A stretch of DNA of 16,510 nt from Burkholderiaceae bacterium. Lineage in GTDB: Bacteria; Pseudomonadota; Gammaproteobacteria; Burkholderiales; Burkholderiaceae. Where the stretch lies: NCBI GenBank assembly GCA_947373615.1, contig CANBYN010000011.1:1-16510 (forward strand), given 5' to 3'. Both the position numbers and the translations under genes were made by a program. Positions 14,781-16,510 of this stretch are shown here, one piece after another. The number at the start of each line of letters is the position of its first letter. Positions within the stretch are counted from its first letter, which is position 1. Below the pieces are notes generated by a model. That model was not told the DNA's origin, ran no database searches, and was given only the letters and a program-made list of their open reading frames with translations.

Positions 14781-16510
14781 TTAGAAAGTACGTTCTTTAG
14801 GAGGGAAGGACTCAACAGTTAAGGGCTGCAATACAACCGGCTTGTAAGACAGCTGATTGCCTTCGCTATACCAAAGCGTGTGCTTCATCCAGTTTTCATC
14901 GTCGCGCTCTTGATGATCATCATGCGAGTGTGCGCCACGACTTTCTTTACGAGCTGCCGCAGAAATCATGGTCGCGTTTGCAGTCTCAACCAAGTTAGCC
15001 ACTTCCAATGCCTCAATACGAGCTGTATTGAAAATTTCAGACTTATCCTTAAGCCATAAGTGTTTAGCACGCTCAGTCAGTTTGGCCATTTGACGTACAC
15101 CCTCATCCATCAACTCTTGATTGCGGAATACGCCAGCATACTTTTGCATGCACTTACGAATGTCGTTGGCAATATCTTGCGCGTACTCACCAGAGGTAGA
15201 GTTGTCAAGCGCAGCAATACGAGCCAATGTTTGCTCCCCAGCATTTGCAGGCAATGGTTTGAACGCTTGATTCTTCAGGCCTAAACCAACGATATGGTTA
15301 CCTGCTGCGCGACCAAACACCAAAAGGTCAAGCAATGAGTTCGTGCCCAATCGGTTTGCTCCGTGCACAGATACACATGAGCACTCTCCAATTGCATACA
15401 AGCCATTCACGATTTCATTGTGAATGCCATTTGCTGGAACAACAACCTGACCATTGATGTTCGTAGGAATTCCACCCATCTGATAGTGAATGGTTGGCAC
15501 TACTGGGATTGGCTCTTTGGTGACATCAACGTTAGCAAAGTTAATACCGATTTCATAAACAGAAGGCAAACGCTTCATGATGGTTTCGGCACCAATGTGA
15601 GTCAAATCCAGTACTACATAATCACCATTAGGCCCGCAACCGCGCCCCTCTTTAATTTCTTGATCCATACAGCGGGACACGAAATCGCGTGGAGCTAAAT
15701 CTTTATAGGTTGGCGCATAACGCTCCATGAAACGCTCGCCATCTTTATTGCGCAAGATACCGCCTTCACCACGGCAACCTTCTGTCAACAACACGCCCGC
15801 ACCAGCTACGCCAGTTGGGTGGAATTGCCAGAACTCCATATCTTCCAAAGGAATACCTGCACGCGCTGCAAGACCCATACCGTCACCGGTATTAATAAAT
15901 GCATTTGTAGATGCGTCCCAGATACGGCCAGCACCACCGGTTGCCATGAGAACTACTTTGGCTTCGAGGATGTAAACCTGACCCGTTTCCATTTCAAGGG
16001 CCGTGACACCAACCACATCACCCGAATCATCGCGAATCAAATCAAGCGCCAACCATTCAACAAAGAAATTAGTTTTTGCGCGAACGTTACGTTGATACAA
16101 AGTGTGCAACATCGCATGACCAGTTCGGTCAGCAGCGGCACAAGCGCGCTGTACTGGCTTTTCGCCATAGTTTGCGGTATGGCCGCCAAATGGACGCTGA
16201 TAAATTGTACCGTCAGGATTTCGGTCAAAAGGCATCCCGAAATGCTCTAGCTCATAAACTGCTTTTGGAGCTTCGCGACACATAAACTCAATCACGTCTT
16301 GATCGCCCAACCAGTCAGAACCTTTGATGGTGTCGTAAAAGTGATAGTGCCAATTGTCTTCACTCATATTACCCAATGAAGCACCGATACCACCTTGAGC
16401 AGCAACCGTATGGGAACGAGTTGGGAACACTTTAGTAAGTACAGCAACATTCAATCCGGCCTCAGCCAACTGCAATGATGCACGCATACCTGAGCCACCT
16501 GCTCCAACAA
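14781..16510 (-). CDS. sdhA: Succinate dehydrogenase flavoprotein subunit, start beyond window
   Basis: SdhA oxidises succinate to fumarate using covalently bound FAD, on the cytoplasmic face of complex II. The frame runs from the right edge to TAA 14783-14781, giving 575 visible residues; perhaps 10-20 N-terminal residues are missing. The first visible residues are VGAGGSGMRASLQLAEAG, the dinucleotide-binding loop for FAD. The ATG at 16487 is therefore internal (the Met after GAGGSG) and not the start. The FAD-linking histidine is in FPTRSHTVAAQGG (codon 16412-16410). Substrate-site motifs follow in order: FWQFHPTG, GCRGEGGILRN, IHYQMGGI and RLGTNSLLDLLVFGRAAG. The C-terminus (SFPPKERTF) is typical. 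The membrane anchors sdhC and sdhD would be expected just outside the window. Confidence 0.98.
   Translation of the reverse strand, partial: VGAGGSGMRASLQLAEAGLNVAVLTKVFPTRSHTVAAQGGIGASLGNMSEDNWHYHFYDTIKGSDWLGDQDVIEFMCREAPKAVYELEHFGMPFDRNPDGTIYQRPFGGHTANYGEKPVQRACAAADRTGHAMLHTLYQRNVRAKTNFFVEWLALDLIRDDSGDVVGVTALEMETGQVYILEAKVVLMATGGAGRIWDASTNAFINTGDGMGLAARAGIPLEDMEFWQFHPTGVAGAGVLLTEGCRGEGGILRNKDGERFMERYAPTYKDLAPRDFVSRCMDQEIKEGRGCGPNGDYVVLDLTHIGAETIMKRLPSVYEIGINFANVDVTKEPIPVVPTIHYQMGGIPTNINGQVVVPANGIHNEIVNGLYAIGECSCVSVHGANRLGTNSLLDLLVFGRAAGNHIVGLGLKNQAFKPLPANAGEQTLARIAALDNSTSGEYAQDIANDIRKCMQKYAGVFRNQELMDEGVRQMAKLTERAKHLWLKDKSEIFNTARIEALEVANLVETANATMISAAARKESRGAHSHDDHQERDDENWMKHTLWYSEGNQLSYKPVVLQPLTVESFPPKERTF

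Noticed and set aside
14765..14815. Upstream start for sdhB
   Set aside because: It overlaps the sdhA coding end and adds residues before the conserved SdhB N-terminus.
15819..16250. 143-residue plus-strand open frame
   Set aside because: It is entirely antisense to sdhA, whose reading frame is intact and motif-rich; the composition looks like a shadow.
1..16510. Mobile elements, CRISPR arrays, tRNA or rRNA genes, toxin-antitoxin or defence genes
   Set aside because: I saw no direct-repeat arrays, transposase-like frames, inverted-repeat ends or cloverleaf-like sequence; all space is filled by intact housekeeping genes in a conserved order.

Overview
This window is chromosomal housekeeping DNA from a beta-proteobacterium. 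Gene order and protein character point to the Burkholderiales, most likely Polynucleobacter or a close relative. The order sdhA-sdhB-sdhE-gltA followed by leuC-(small lipoprotein)-leuD-leuB-asd-fimV-truA-trpF-trpB-trpA-accD-folC-SPOR protein is the arrangement I know from Ralstonia, Burkholderia and Polynucleobacter. Base composition looks more AT-rich by eye than in Ralstonia or Burkholderia, which favours Polynucleobacter. That genus call is inference.

All 17 protein genes lie on the minus strand, so transcription runs from high to low coordinates. The two genes at the ends, sdhA at the right edge and a SPOR-type protein at the left edge, are cut by the window. Coding density is very high. 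The largest gaps are 82 bases (13712-13793, before gltA) and 74 bases (8916-8989, between leuB and asd). No stretch of 300 bases lacks a gene.

Right part (about 12398-16510): TCA cycle genes. They encode the succinate dehydrogenase flavoprotein and iron-sulfur subunits, the SdhE flavinylation factor and citrate synthase. Middle part (about 7758-12379): the leucine branch (isopropylmalate isomerase LeuC/LeuD and dehydrogenase LeuB), with a short entericidin-like lipoprotein gene inside it, then aspartate-semialdehyde dehydrogenase. Left part (1-7749): a FimV/HubP-type polar membrane protein, tRNA pseudouridine synthase TruA, the last steps of tryptophan synthesis (TrpF, TrpB, TrpA), the acetyl-CoA carboxylase beta subunit AccD, folylpolyglutamate/dihydrofolate synthase FolC, and the N-terminal part of a SPOR-domain cell-division protein.

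Genes are tightly spaced, with several stop/start overlaps (ATGA at sdhB/sdhE, TAATG at trpA/accD). I saw no intrinsic terminator, so long polycistronic transcripts are plausible. I found no mobile element, CRISPR array, RNA gene, phage remnant or defence system. No undescribed system is evident. The most unusual items are the lipoprotein gene inside the leu cluster and the compact FimV protein.
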